From: G965279355 sp965279355
GTDB lineage: Bacteria > Pseudomonadota > Alphaproteobacteria > CACIAM-22H2
NCBI GenBank assembly: GCA_965279355.1
Contig: OZ257155.1
Span: 186,001-250,000, forward strand
Direction: 5' to 3'
Length of the DNA: 64,000 bases
In this document: in pieces, positions 43,831-53,444 of the stretch
Layout: every line of letters begins with the position of its first letter
Numbering within the stretch: position 1 is the first letter of the stretch
Made by a program: the position numbers and the translations under genes
Notes under the pieces: generated by a model
Seen by the model: the letters and a program-made list of their open reading frames with translations, nothing else
Database searches by the model: none
Told to the model about the DNA's origin: nothing

Positions 43831-44181
43831 TCAGACCGAGAAGGAGTTGCCGCAGCCGCAGGTGCTCTTGGCCTGCGGGTTGCGGATCTGGAACGACGCG
43901 CCGATCATCTCGTCGACATAGTCGATCTCGGAGCCTTTGAGCAGTTCGAGGGAGGCGTCGTCGATGATGACCTTGGCGCCTTCGCGTTCGATCAGCACGT
44001 CGGCATCGCCCTTCTGGTCGTCGAAGGTGAAGCCGTACTGGAAGCCCGAACAGCCGCCGCCAGAGACCGAGATGCGCAGCATCAGGCCTTTATGCTCTTC
44101 CTGCGTCATGATCCAGGCGATGCGTTTCGCCGCAGAATCCGAGATGCCGAAGGAAGGGGTCGCGGTGTCGAGTTCGCTCAT
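43831..44181 (-). CDS. erpA: iron-sulfur cluster insertion protein ErpA (A-type carrier)
   Basis: A 116-residue A-type carrier. The three conserved cysteines lie in VSGGGCSGFQYGF and STCGCGNSFSV. It carries Fe-S clusters to target proteins. It is divergent from dgt, and together with the following genes has the order found in many Alphaproteobacteria. IscA is an alternative name for the same fold. Confidence 0.9.
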   Translation of the reverse strand: MSELDTATPSFGISDSAAKRIAWIMTQEEHKGLMLRISVSGGGCSGFQYGFTFDDQKGDADVLIEREGAKVIIDDASLELLKGSEIDYVDEMIGASFQIRNPQAKSTCGCGNSFSV

Positions 44182-44214
44182 GGTGGTCAGGAATCCTAGG
44201 AATACCTGAGCATT

Positions 44215-44242
44215 AATGTAGGTTGTTCCAGCCGGGTGTCAA
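44215..44242 (-). promoter_or_regulatory. candidate sigma-70 promoter of erpA
   Basis: On the minus strand TTGACA (44237-44242) and TACATT (44215-44220) are 16 bases apart, about 35 bases before the erpA start. The -35 is perfect and the -10 has four of six matches. Confidence 0.5.
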
Positions 44243-44361
44243 CTGGCGGCCCTGACGGGCACAAAACACCAGCATCCGGCTACCGCTTTGGCGACCTTTC
44301 AGCGGGGGATAAGGCCCCGGCTCGCAATGCAGTTTTTACCTTAACCTGCTAAATTTTAGAC

Positions 44362-45588
44362 ATGGTTTCGATTCTCAAGCGCGTGGCCAGCGGACCTGAT
44401 TCCGGGCCGCCGCGCCCCGCACCGTTTGCCTGCCGTCCGGAGGAGAGCCGCGGGCGGCTTTACCCGGAGGCGGCGAGCGCGCTGCGGACGGAATTCCAGC
44501 GCGATCGCGACCGCATCATCCATTCGACCGCGTTCCGCCGCCTGAAGCACAAGACGCAGGTCTTCGTAGCGCCGGAAGGCGATCATTTCAGGACGCGTCT
44601 GACCCATTCGCTTGAGGTCGCTCAGATCGCTCGGACGCTGAGCCGCGCGCTGGGCCTCAACGAGGATCTCGCCGAGGCGCTCGCCTTGGCGCACGACCTT
44701 GGCCACACGCCGTTCGGTCATGCCGGCGAGGACGCGCTCGATGCGGCGATGAAGGACTGGGGCGGGTTCGATCACAATGCGCAAACCCTGCGCATCATCA
44801 CCAAGCTCGAGCAGCGCCATGCCGAGTTCGACGGGCTGAACCTGACCTGGGAAACGCTGGAAGGCATCGTCAAGCATAACGGCCCGCTGACCGGTCCACT
44901 GGCCGATGCCGCGAAGCATGCGAGCATTCCGGTCGCGATTACCGAGTACGTCGCGAAGCACGATCTGCATCTGCATACCTTTGCCGGCGCCGAGGCGCAG
45001 GTCGCGGCGCTGTCCGACGATATCGCCTATCACAGCCACGATCTTGACGACGGACTGCGCGCCGGCCTGTTCTCCATCGACGACGTCCGCCCGGTGCCGC
45101 TGATCGGTCCGATACTGGCGACGCTGACGGCGCGTTATCCCGGCCTCGATGAATCCCGTCTGGTCGCCGAGGCGATCAGCGAGTTGATCGGCACGATGGT
45201 CGAGGACGTGCTGGCGGAAACGCGGCGGCGGATCGATGCGTCCCGGCCGCGTTCGGCGGACGATGTGCGGACTATGGCGACCCCGATCGTCGCGTTCTCG
45301 GAACCGATGCGCCAGCAGGAACGGGCGTTGCGCCGTTTCCTGCATCAGCATATGTATCGGCACGAAGACGTGACCCGGACGACACATCACGCGCAAGGCA
45401 TCGTGCGCGAGCTGTTCGGCTGGTTCATGGACGATCCGGCGCGGCTGCCCGCCGAATGGCGCAGCCGGAGCGACGGCAAGCTCACGCCCAAGACCGCGCG
45501 TGTCGTTGCCGACTATATCGCCGGAATGACCGATCGTTTTGCTCTCGATGAACACCGGCGTGTGTTCGGATTTGCCGGAAAGTTATGA
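44362..45588 (+). CDS. dgt: deoxyguanosinetriphosphate triphosphohydrolase-like protein
   Basis: A 408-residue HD-domain dNTPase. The metal ligands are in RTRLTHSLEVAQIAR and ALAHDLGHTPFGHAGE. It splits dNTPs to nucleoside and triphosphate; this type-2 form is often called Dgt-like. It overlaps argS by ATGA, so it is co-translated with it, an order conserved across Alphaproteobacteria. Confidence 0.93.
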   Translation: MVSILKRVASGPDSGPPRPAPFACRPEESRGRLYPEAASALRTEFQRDRDRIIHSTAFRRLKHKTQVFVAPEGDHFRTRLTHSLEVAQIARTLSRALGLNEDLAEALALAHDLGHTPFGHAGEDALDAAMKDWGGFDHNAQTLRIITKLEQRHAEFDGLNLTWETLEGIVKHNGPLTGPLADAAKHASIPVAITEYVAKHDLHLHTFAGAEAQVAALSDDIAYHSHDLDDGLRAGLFSIDDVRPVPLIGPILATLTARYPGLDESRLVAEAISELIGTMVEDVLAETRRRIDASRPRSADDVRTMATPIVAFSEPMRQQERALRRFLHQHMYRHEDVTRTTHHAQGIVRELFGWFMDDPARLPAEWRSRSDGKLTPKTARVVADYIAGMTDRFALDEHRRVFGFAGKL

Positions 45589-47366
45589 ACCTCTACAGCT
45601 ATTTCCGTGGTGAGATCGCAGCGTCGCTGCAGGCGCTGGCCGCATCGGGCAAGCTCCCCGCCGGTCTCGACGATACGCGCATGACGGTCGAGCCACCGCG
45701 CGAAGCTGCGCATGGCGATCTGTCGACGAATGCGGCACTCGTCATGTCGAAGCCCGCCGGCATGAAGCCGCGCGATTTCGCCGTGCTGCTGGCCGATGCG
45801 CTCAAGGGCCGCGACGACGTGACGTCGGCGGAGATCGCCGGACCCGGCTTCATAAACCTGAAGCTCAAGCAGGGCTTCTGGCATGACCGGCTGGCCGAGA
45901 TCCTGCGCGATGGCGAGCGCTACGGCGCCTCGACCGTCGGCAAGGGGCAGAAGGTCAATGTCGAGTACGTTTCCGCCAATCCAACCGGCCCGATGCATGT
46001 CGGCCACGGGCGCGGCGCAGTGGTCGGCGACATACTCGCGACCTTGCTGGAGCGCGTCGGTTACGACGTCACCCGCGAATACTACGTCAACGATGCCGGC
46101 GCGCAGGTCGATGTGCTGGCGCGGTCCGCCTATCTTCGTTATCGCGAAGCGCTCGGCGAAACGATCGGTGATATTCCCGAAGGCCTTTATCCCGGCGACT
46201 ATCTGAAGCCGGTCGGTGCTGCGCTGGCCAAGCGCGACGGCCGCAAATGGCTGGATCAGCCGCAGAGTGCGTGGCTGGCGCCGATCCGTGACTTTGCGAT
46301 TGCCGCGATGATGGATCTGATCCGCGACGATCTCGCGGCCCTTGGCGTGCGTCACGCCAAGTTCACGTCCGAGCGCCACGATGTTGTCGAGAAAAACAGG
46401 GTGAAGCAGGTCGTCGACCAGCTGCAGGCCCGCGATCTCGTCTATCGCGGCATCCTCGAGCCGCCGAAGGGCATGAAGCCGGAGGACTGGGAGCCGCGCG
46501 AACAGCTTCTCTTCCGCTCCACGAACTTCGGCGACGATGTCGACCGGCCGCTGCAGAAATCGGACGGCTCCTGGACCTACTTTGCCGCCGACATTGCCTA
46601 TCACCTCGACAAGGTTGAGCGCGGGTTTCTCCGCCAGGTCGATGTCTGGGGTGCCGATCACGGCGGCTATGTGAAGCGCATGCAGGCGGCGGTGACGGCG
46701 GTCAGCGACGGCAAGGCGACGCTTGGCGTGATGCTGTGCCAGCTGGTCAACCTGCTGGAGCGCGGCGAGCCGGTGAAGATGTCCAAGCGCGCCGGCACGT
46801 TTGTCACCCTGCGCGACGTCATCGATCGGCTGGGCGAGGGATCCTGGGCCGGTGTCGGCGCCGGTATCGTCCGGTTCATCATGCTGACCCGCAAACACGA
46901 TCAGCATCTCGATTTCGATTTCGCCAAGGCAACGGAGCAGTCGAAGGATAATTCGCTGTTCTACGTTCAGTACGCGCATGCCCGTACGCGCTCGGCATTC
47001 CGCCAGGCGAAGGAAGCTCTGCCCGATCTCGTTGTCGATGACGCGAGCCTCGGCAAGGCCGATCTCAGCCGGCTGTCGAGCCCGGAAGAACTGTCGCTGA
47101 TCAAGACGCTGACCGGCTGGCCGCGCCTGCTGGAAGGGGCGGCGGAATCGGGCGAGCCGCACCGTGTCGCGTTCTATCTCTATGAACTCGCGGCGGCGTT
47201 CCATGGCTTGTGGACGCGCGGCAAGGAAGAACCGTCGTTGCGGTTCGTTATTGCCGAGGATCGTGCCCTGACCCTGGCTCGCCTTGCGCTGGTGCGCGCG
47301 GTGGGCCTCGTTGTGGCGTCCGGTCTTAATCTGATCGGCGTCGCGCCGGTCGAGGAAATGCGCTGA
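45585..47366 (+). CDS. argS: arginyl-tRNA synthetase
   Basis: A 593-residue class I synthetase. The HIGH box is PTGPMHVGHGRGAVVGD; a VKMSKRAGTF motif takes the KMSKS position. The N-terminal Add-1 domain and the C-terminal anticodon domain are present. Its start overlaps the dgt stop, and the SPOR gene starts directly after its stop. Confidence 0.97.
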   Translation: MNLYSYFRGEIAASLQALAASGKLPAGLDDTRMTVEPPREAAHGDLSTNAALVMSKPAGMKPRDFAVLLADALKGRDDVTSAEIAGPGFINLKLKQGFWHDRLAEILRDGERYGASTVGKGQKVNVEYVSANPTGPMHVGHGRGAVVGDILATLLERVGYDVTREYYVNDAGAQVDVLARSAYLRYREALGETIGDIPEGLYPGDYLKPVGAALAKRDGRKWLDQPQSAWLAPIRDFAIAAMMDLIRDDLAALGVRHAKFTSERHDVVEKNRVKQVVDQLQARDLVYRGILEPPKGMKPEDWEPREQLLFRSTNFGDDVDRPLQKSDGSWTYFAADIAYHLDKVERGFLRQVDVWGADHGGYVKRMQAAVTAVSDGKATLGVMLCQLVNLLERGEPVKMSKRAGTFVTLRDVIDRLGEGSWAGVGAGIVRFIMLTRKHDQHLDFDFAKATEQSKDNSLFYVQYAHARTRSAFRQAKEALPDLVVDDASLGKADLSRLSSPEELSLIKTLTGWPRLLEGAAESGEPHRVAFYLYELAAAFHGLWTRGKEEPSLRFVIAEDRALTLARLALVRAVGLVVASGLNLIGVAPVEEMR

Positions 47367-48317
47367 ATGACACCCAACGACACGCCGCTGCCTTCCATTG
47401 ACCCCGAGGATCGTCCGACGCGCCCCGCGCGGCGGGCGGCGCCGGTGGCGGCCGCCACCGGCCAGCGTCCGCTGATCGTGCGGCTGTTGCCGATGGTGAT
47501 CGTGGCGCTGGCGCTGGGCGGCTTCAGCGGCATCGTTGGCTATTATTATTTTGCCGGGACCAGCGGTCGCGGCGGCGAGGGGCCGGCACCGCTGGTGCGC
47601 GCCGAAACCAAGCCGGAGAAAGTACGTCCGGAAAATCCGGGCGGCATGGATGTGCCGCATCAGGACAAGGAAATTTACGACAAGGTCGTCGCCTCCGGTG
47701 GACGTGGCCCGGTCTCGCCGACGGCCGAGCGCCTGCTGCCGCCGCCGGAAACCCCGTTGCCGCGCCCCGGAACGCCAATGGGCGCCAATGCGACCGTTGC
47801 GCCGACCCTCTCGACGGCACCGCCGCGACCGGGCAATGCACCGCTCCCGCCGATCGCCAGCATCCCGGGACCGCCCAACGTGACTCCGCCACCTCCGGCA
47901 ATGGTGACCTCTGAGGCCGTGATTCCAGCCGCGCCGGCGCCGATGCCCGCGGTTCCCGTGGCGCCTGTCACGGTGACGCCGCCCCCCGCAGCACCGGCGC
48001 AGCGCCTCGCTGCCGCGACACCGCCGGCGGCAACACCCGCCGTGACACGGCCGGTTTCTGCGACAGGCGGCGGTTCGCGCGTGGCGATTGCGTCCGTCCG
48101 CTCCGAGGCCGAGGCCCGCCGTGAATGGGATCGCCTGCGCCGCCAGCATGGCGATGCGCTGGGCAGCATGTCGGCCGACTTCATTCCGGCCGATCTCGGC
48201 GAGAAGGGCGTGTACTGGCGGATTTATGTCGGACCGTCTGAAACCCATGCCGATGCGCAGGCGCGCTGTTCGGCGCTGAAGACGCGGCAGGTTTCCTGTT
48301 TCGTTGCGCGCCCCTGA
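47367..48317 (+). CDS. SPOR-domain membrane protein
   Basis: A 316-residue single-span inner-membrane protein. A membrane helix is at about residues 38-55 (LPMVIVALALGGFSGIVGYY). A long Pro/Ala linker follows, and a C-terminal SPOR domain (RVAIASVRSEAEARREWDRL to the end) binds bare septal peptidoglycan. It is placed between argS and nagZ, as in other Alphaproteobacteria. Confidence 0.85.
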   Translation: MTPNDTPLPSIDPEDRPTRPARRAAPVAAATGQRPLIVRLLPMVIVALALGGFSGIVGYYYFAGTSGRGGEGPAPLVRAETKPEKVRPENPGGMDVPHQDKEIYDKVVASGGRGPVSPTAERLLPPPETPLPRPGTPMGANATVAPTLSTAPPRPGNAPLPPIASIPGPPNVTPPPPAMVTSEAVIPAAPAPMPAVPVAPVTVTPPPAAPAQRLAAATPPAATPAVTRPVSATGGGSRVAIASVRSEAEARREWDRLRRQHGDALGSMSADFIPADLGEKGVYWRIYVGPSETHADAQARCSALKTRQVSCFVARP

Positions 48318-48321
48318 TCAG

Positions 48322-49353
48322 ATGGCTGCTTCGACACCGCTACCTGTGATTTTTGGCTGCCAGGGCGCCGAACTGACCGCTGACGAGCGCGCGTTGTTCC
48401 GGGCACATAACCCGCTCGGCTTCATCCTGTTCGGACGCAATGTCGTCAATCCGGCACAGGTGAAAGCGCTGGTTGCTGCGCTGCGCGAGAGCGTGGGGCG
48501 GGCGGACGCGCCGGTGCTGATCGATCAGGAAGGCGGCCGGGTGGCGCGCCTGCGGCCGCCGCACTGGCGCGCGGCGCCGCCGGCCGGAAAGATCGGCGCG
48601 CTGGTCGCGCGTGAAGGGCTTGAGGTTGCCTGCGAGGCGGCACGGATCAATTCACGCCTGCTGGCGAACGAGTTGACGGCGCTCGGCATCGATGTGGACT
48701 GTGCGCCGGTCGCCGACGTGCCGGTGCCCGATGCTCACGACATTATCGGCGATCGCGCCTACGCCGCCGATCCATTCATGGTCGGCAAGATGGCGCGTGC
48801 TGCGGCGCAGGGGCTGCTCGACGGTGGCGTGCTGCCGGTGGTGAAGCATATTCCGGGGCACGGTCGCGCCCGCGCCGACAGCCACGAAGAACTGCCGGTC
48901 GTCGAGGACAGCCGGTCCGCGCTGGAACGCAGCGACTTTGCGCCGTTCCGTGTGCTGGCCGACATGCCCTGGGCAATGACCGCGCATGTCCTCTACACCA
49001 GCCTCGACCGCGACAATCCGGCGACGACGTCGCGCAAGGTCATCGCCGAGATCATCCGCGGCTATATTGGTTTCGAGGGTGTGCTGGTGTCTGATGATCT
49101 GTCGATGAAGGCGCTGAAGGGCGATCTGCCGTCACGGGGCAGGGCGGCGTTGGAGGCCGGCTGCGACGTGCTGCTCCATTGCACCGGCAATTTCGCGGAG
49201 ATGAAAACGCTCGTGGCCGATATGCCTGTTATGACCGACCGGGCGCTGGAGCGGGTGACGCGCGCGCGCCGGCAGATCTCCGGGGCGCGTCCGGCGTTCG
49301 ACCGGAGCGCTGCGGAGGACCGTTTGAACCTGCTGCTTGGCGTCGCCGCGTGA
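48322..49353 (+). CDS. nagZ: beta-N-acetylhexosaminidase
   Basis: A 343-residue GH3-family enzyme that removes GlcNAc from muropeptides during peptidoglycan recycling. The key motif KHIPGHGRARADSHEELP carries the catalytic His/Asp pair, and the nucleophile Asp lies in GVLVSDDLSMKAL. The start at 48322 is 4 bases after the SPOR stop; its ribosome site is weak. It overlaps the M50 gene by GTGA. Confidence 0.92.
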   Translation: MAASTPLPVIFGCQGAELTADERALFRAHNPLGFILFGRNVVNPAQVKALVAALRESVGRADAPVLIDQEGGRVARLRPPHWRAAPPAGKIGALVAREGLEVACEAARINSRLLANELTALGIDVDCAPVADVPVPDAHDIIGDRAYAADPFMVGKMARAAAQGLLDGGVLPVVKHIPGHGRARADSHEELPVVEDSRSALERSDFAPFRVLADMPWAMTAHVLYTSLDRDNPATTSRKVIAEIIRGYIGFEGVLVSDDLSMKALKGDLPSRGRAALEAGCDVLLHCTGNFAEMKTLVADMPVMTDRALERVTRARRQISGARPAFDRSAAEDRLNLLLGVAA

Positions 49354-50033
49354 TCGACCAGATCATTCAGGCGGTCTCGGTCTGGGCGCTTCCGGTCATC
49401 ATCGCCATTACCCTGCATGAGGCGGCGCACGGTTTTGCCGCCAACTGGCTGGGCGACGACACGGCCTACCGGCAGGGGCGCGTCTCGCTCAACCCGCTGC
49501 GCCATGTCGACCTCTTCGGCACCCTTATCTTTCCGGCGCTGCTGCTCCTGGCGAAGGCGCCGTTCCTGTTCGGCTATGCCAAGCCGGTGCCGGTCGATTT
49601 CGGGCGGCTGAACAATCCCAGGCGGGACATGGTGTGGGTGGCGCTGGCGGGCCCAGGGATGAACCTGTTGCTGGCGACGCTGGCGGCCTTGCTGTATCAC
49701 GGCGTCAGCAGTCTGCCTTCCGGAGTCGCGGAATGGGTAGCCGAGAACCTCAAAAACGCATTGTATATCAACGTGCTTCTGGCCGTCTTTAATATGCTTC
49801 CGATCCCGCCGCTGGACGGCGGCCGGGTGGCGGTCGGCCTCCTGCCGGACCCGCTCGCCTGGCGCCTTGCGCGACTGGAGCGGACGGGGGTTTTCATTTT
49901 GATGGGCGTGCTGGTTTTGCTGCCGTTTATCGGCGACCTGGTCGGGCTCAATCTTGACGTGTTCGGAACGCTGATCGGCGAACCGACCGCGGCCATCGTC
50001 CGCATGATTGTCGCGGTGACCGGTCATGGCTGA
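49350..50033 (+). CDS. site-2 protease-family (M50) membrane metallopeptidase
   Basis: A 227-residue multi-span protein with the zinc motif HEAAHGF near its start and the second metal site NMLPIPPLDGG. The GTG at 49350 overlaps the nagZ stop and sets the start; longer readings run into nagZ. Such short M50 proteins act within the membrane, but their substrates are mostly unknown. Its stop overlaps the scpA start. Confidence 0.85.
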   Translation: MIDQIIQAVSVWALPVIIAITLHEAAHGFAANWLGDDTAYRQGRVSLNPLRHVDLFGTLIFPALLLLAKAPFLFGYAKPVPVDFGRLNNPRRDMVWVALAGPGMNLLLATLAALLYHGVSSLPSGVAEWVAENLKNALYINVLLAVFNMLPIPPLDGGRVAVGLLPDPLAWRLARLERTGVFILMGVLVLLPFIGDLVGLNLDVFGTLIGEPTAAIVRMIVAVTGHG

Positions 50034-50889
50034 AGCCGCCCAGAATACCGAATTCATCGCTGATGCAGTGCCGCCGGCTCTTATCACCAACGATTCACTG
50101 GTCGTCGATCTCGAGGGTTACGAAGGCCCGATCGACGTCCTGCTGGCCCTGGCCCGCGATCAGAAGGTCGATCTCAAGCATATTTCGATCCTCAAGCTTG
50201 CCGACCAGTATCTCGCCTTTATCGAGCGGGCGAAGGAGCGCGCCGAGCGCTTCCAGCTGGAGATCGCCGCCGACTATCTGGTGATGGCGGCGTGGCTCGC
50301 CTTCCTGAAATCGCGCCTGCTGCTGCCGGTCCCCCCGGAAACCCCAGACGCCGAGCCGACGCCCGCGGAGATGGCCGCCGCGCTGTCGTTCCAGCTGCGC
50401 CGTCTGCAGGCGATGCAGGAGGCGGGAACGCGGCTGATGGCGCGCGCCCAGCTTGGCCGCGACGTGTTCCCCCGTGGCGAGCCGGAAGGCCTGCGCATCG
50501 TCAACAAGCCGATCTGGGACGTCTCGCTTTACGACCTGCTGAAATCCTACGGCGAGTTCCGCAATCGCGGCAAAACCGGCACGCTCGAAATCCCTGCCAG
50601 CGAGCTTTACTCGATGGAACTGGCGCTGGAGCGCCTCAGCCAGATGCTGGGGCGCATGCCGGACTGGACAACGCTTGCGACGTTCCTGCCGCCGGGCCTT
50701 GGCTCCGGCCTGGTCGGACGCTCCGCCATGGCCGCGATGTTCTCCGCCGGGCTTGAGATGGTCCGCACCGGCCGTCTGCAGCTTCGCCAGGATCAGGCCT
50801 TCGGGCCGATCTTCGTGCGCAAGGCGCCGGAAAATACCGTCACCGAGCTCACCATTCCCGACCGCAACGAAACCCCGAGGCCGTCCTGA
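50026..50889 (+). CDS. scpA: segregation and condensation protein A
   Basis: A 287-residue kleisin. The N-terminal LEGYEGPIDVLLALARDQKV and the helix DYLVMAAWLAFLKSRLLLP are the family signatures, and the C-terminal part binds SMC. It forms the condensin complex with ScpB and SMC. Its start overlaps the M50 stop and its TGA overlaps the scpB ATG. Confidence 0.95.
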   Translation: MAEAAQNTEFIADAVPPALITNDSLVVDLEGYEGPIDVLLALARDQKVDLKHISILKLADQYLAFIERAKERAERFQLEIAADYLVMAAWLAFLKSRLLLPVPPETPDAEPTPAEMAAALSFQLRRLQAMQEAGTRLMARAQLGRDVFPRGEPEGLRIVNKPIWDVSLYDLLKSYGEFRNRGKTGTLEIPASELYSMELALERLSQMLGRMPDWTTLATFLPPGLGSGLVGRSAMAAMFSAGLEMVRTGRLQLRQDQAFGPIFVRKAPENTVTELTIPDRNETPRPS

Positions 50890-51824
50890 TGACCGACGAC
50901 GTCACCAGCCCCATCGCGGAAGAAGAAGTCCCTGAAGGTATTGAAGCCGCCGAAGACGGCGCCGAGCTGGAACAGGCCGCGCCGAAGCCGGCCATCGTCT
51001 TCGATCACGCGCAGCTGCTGCGCCTGCTGGAAGCGATGCTGTTCGCGGCCTCCGAGCCGCTGACCCTGGAGGCGATCCAGGCGCGCATGCCCAAGGAGCA
51101 TGCCGAGAAGGCGCCGGCGCTGCTCGACGAGCTGGAACAGATGTATTCCAGCCGCGGGGTGAATCTTTTCCGCGTGGCCGGCAAGTTCACGCTGCGCACG
51201 GCGGCCGATCTGGTCGATGCGCTTAAGATCGAACGCACGGTGTCGCGCAAGCTGTCGCGTGCGGCGCTGGAGACGATGGCGGTGATCGCCTACCACCAGC
51301 CGGTAACGCGCGCCGAGATCGAAGAAATCCGCGGCGTGGTGATCTCGCGCGGCACCCTCGACATCCTGATGGAATCCGGCTGGATCCAGCCCAAGGGGTA
51401 TCGCGAGACACCCGGCCGTCCGGCGACCTGGGTCACGACCGAGGATTTCCTGCTCCATTTCGGTCTCGAACGCCTCGAAGACCTGCCCGGCGTCGAAGAG
51501 CTCAAGGCCGCCGGCCTGCTCGATGCGCGTCCCGCCGTCAGCGCCTACAGCGAAGACGCCGGCCTGACCTTCGCCGACCCGCCCGGGGAGAGCGAGGACG
51601 AAGACGAGGATAGCGACGACAACTACGCCGACGAGGGAGACGATACCGTCAAGGACAGCGTTGAGTCCGAAGACGCCGACGCCGACGCCGCTGACGACGA
51701 CAGCGACAGCGACGATGAAGATGACGACGAATACGACGACGATGATGAAGACGAAGACGACGCCGAGGATGGCGACGAAAACGACAGCGACGAAAAGTCG
51801 GACGCCGAAAAAAAGCCGGGCTGA
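50889..51824 (+). CDS. scpB: segregation and condensation protein B with acidic tail
   Basis: A 311-residue ScpB. The two winged-helix domains (about residues 35-215) include RAALETMAVIAYHQPVTRAE and GYRETPGRPATWVTT. From about residue 233 to the end there is a tail of about 79 residues that is mostly Asp, Glu and Ser. ScpB dimers bind ScpA in condensin. The tail is far longer and more acidic than in typical ScpB, and may be disordered. The gene is the last of the dgt-scpB run. Confidence 0.93.
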   Translation: MTDDVTSPIAEEEVPEGIEAAEDGAELEQAAPKPAIVFDHAQLLRLLEAMLFAASEPLTLEAIQARMPKEHAEKAPALLDELEQMYSSRGVNLFRVAGKFTLRTAADLVDALKIERTVSRKLSRAALETMAVIAYHQPVTRAEIEEIRGVVISRGTLDILMESGWIQPKGYRETPGRPATWVTTEDFLLHFGLERLEDLPGVEELKAAGLLDARPAVSAYSEDAGLTFADPPGESEDEDEDSDDNYADEGDDTVKDSVESEDADADAADDDSDSDDEDDDEYDDDDEDEDDAEDGDENDSDEKSDAEKKPG

Positions 51825-51879
51825 TTATCTAGCCGCGTGAGCCTGGCGGCCTCTTGCGGCGAGAGCTCCGCATCGCGAC

Positions 51880-52491
51880 ATGGCGAATATGGCGCTTCGT
51901 CATGGGCCGCTTGGTGCGCGGACAATCCATCTCTGTGTCGATATGCAGCAGGTTTTTGCGCTCGATACACCATGGCACACGCCCTGGATGAAGCGGGTAC
52001 TGCCGGTGGTCCAGCGGATCGCCGATCTGCATACCGCGCGAACGGTCTTCACCCGATTTGTGACGCCGCAAACACCCGAGGAAATGCCGGGTGCATGGCG
52101 ACGCTACTACGAGCGTTGGCGCGCGATGACCCGCGAAAACATCGCACCGGAGATGCTTGATCTCGTTCCGTCACTGGCGGCTTTGGTGCCGCCGGCGGCC
52201 GTGGTCAACAAGCGGTTCTATTCGGCGTTCTCGGCACCTGATCTGCAAAATCTGCTTGAGGAGCGCAATACCGATACAATCGTGGTTACCGGGGCCGAGA
52301 CGGATGTCTGCGTCCTGGCATCGGTCATCGATGCCGTCGATCGCGGTTTCCGCGTGGTGGTCGCCGAAGACGCCATCTGCAGTTCAAGCGACCAGACCCA
52401 CGACGCACTAATGACGCTCTATCGCGAGCGCTTCACCGAGCAGATCGAGACCGCATCGGCCGATGCCATTCTCGCGGCCTGGCGGTCCTAG
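51880..52491 (+). CDS. isochorismatase-like cysteine hydrolase
   Basis: A 203-residue protein with the catalytic triad of the family: Asp in LCVDMQQVF, Lys in VVNKRFYSAF and Cys in GAETDVCVLASVIDAV. Members hydrolyse amides, such as nicotinamide or ureidoacrylate, or vinyl ethers. The substrate is unknown. It lies between scpB and tatA, where it is not a usual partner. Confidence 0.85.
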   Translation: MANMALRHGPLGARTIHLCVDMQQVFALDTPWHTPWMKRVLPVVQRIADLHTARTVFTRFVTPQTPEEMPGAWRRYYERWRAMTRENIAPEMLDLVPSLAALVPPAAVVNKRFYSAFSAPDLQNLLEERNTDTIVVTGAETDVCVLASVIDAVDRGFRVVVAEDAICSSSDQTHDALMTLYRERFTEQIETASADAILAAWRS

Positions 52492-52698
52492 TTCCGGCTT
52501 GAGGCTGGGGGATTTGGCTCGGGATGGAACGGCCAGGGAGGGGGTATCCGAGCGGTCCCGGCGCTCTCCATGGTCAGGCCCCGCTTAAAGTCCGGTATCC
52601 AACCCATTGCAGCAAGGGGGCGAATTTGCCAAACTCCGGCATCTTTCGACGATTGACCGTCGGCAGCCCGCTTTGGGCGCCTTAGAGGAGCTAAGTCT
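52492..52698. other. intergenic region ahead of tatA
   Basis: About 200 bases with no gene. It ends with AGGAGCTAAG, the tatA ribosome site. No clear promoter was picked. Confidence 0.4.
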
Positions 52699-52938
52699 AT
52701 GGGTTCGATGAGCATCTGGCATTGGCTGATCGTCCTGGTCGTCGTGCTGCTGTTGTTTGGCGCCGGGAAGATTCCCAAGCTGATGGGCGACATGGCCAAG
52801 GGCGTGAAGGCCTTCAAGCAAGGCCTGAACGACATGAACAACGACGATAAGCCGGCTGAAGGCACGCCGCCGGCCGCGGCGCCGGGCACTATTCCGCCGC
52901 CGGCAGCCGATATCAAGAAAGACACCGCGAAGGTCTGA
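52699..52938 (+). CDS. tatA: twin-arginine translocase subunit TatA
   Basis: A 79-residue protein with one membrane helix (WHWLIVLVVVLLLFGAGKIP) followed by the amphipathic helix containing GDMAKGVKAFKQGLND. TatA forms the pore of the folded-protein exporter. A strong AGGAG lies before the ATG. It heads tatABC; the Tat-exported binding protein at 17529 is a likely client. Confidence 0.95.
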   Translation: MGSMSIWHWLIVLVVVLLLFGAGKIPKLMGDMAKGVKAFKQGLNDMNNDDKPAEGTPPAAAPGTIPPPAADIKKDTAKV

Positions 52939-53018
52939 GGCAGCAGAGCGCGCGGATCGAGTTTGTGAAATCCTAGCTTCCATCGGGGCCCTCGTTTCGG
53001 GGCTCGGCGAAACCGACC

Positions 53019-53441
53019 ATGTTCGATCTTAGCTGGACCGAGATTCTGATCATCGGGACGGCGGCCATCATCTTCATCGGCCCGAAAGAGCTGCCGTCGG
53101 CTTTGCGGACGCTTGGCCAGTGGACGTCGAAGGCCCGCGCGCTGGCGAACGATTTCCGCAGCAACGTCGACGAGATGATCCGCGAGAGCGAGATCGACAA
53201 GCTGAAGACGCAGGTCGATCAGTTTGGCGCCGGCACCGGCGATCTCTCGCGCTCCATCGAGAAAGCGGTCGATCCCAAGGGGGAGATCACCGGCGCGTTC
53301 ACGCCGCCCGAGTTCTCACTGGAGGCCCCCAAGCCCGCGGCCGCTCCTTCGGAAGCGAGCGCGGCGCTGCCGCCAGCGGCGCCCGCGGAAAACACCACGC
53401 CTGCGCCGGACGCGCTTCCCCCGGCCAAGCCGGTGACCTGA
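53019..53441 (+). CDS. tatB: twin-arginine translocase subunit TatB
   Basis: A 140-residue protein with the N-terminal membrane helix (FDLSWTEILIIGTAAIIFIG), the conserved PKELPSALRTLGQW and a Pro/Ala-rich C-terminal tail. TatB with TatC binds the twin-arginine signal. The gene lies 80 bases after tatA and 3 bases before tatC. Confidence 0.95.
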   Translation: MFDLSWTEILIIGTAAIIFIGPKELPSALRTLGQWTSKARALANDFRSNVDEMIRESEIDKLKTQVDQFGAGTGDLSRSIEKAVDPKGEITGAFTPPEFSLEAPKPAAAPSEASAALPPAAPAENTTPAPDALPPAKPVT

Positions 53442-53444
53442 TCC

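Noticed and set aside
45513..48248. Open frame of 911 codons on the minus strand over argS and the SPOR gene
   Set aside because: It is opposite to strongly conserved genes. Its protein is rich in Arg, Gln and His, as expected for an antisense frame of GC-rich DNA.
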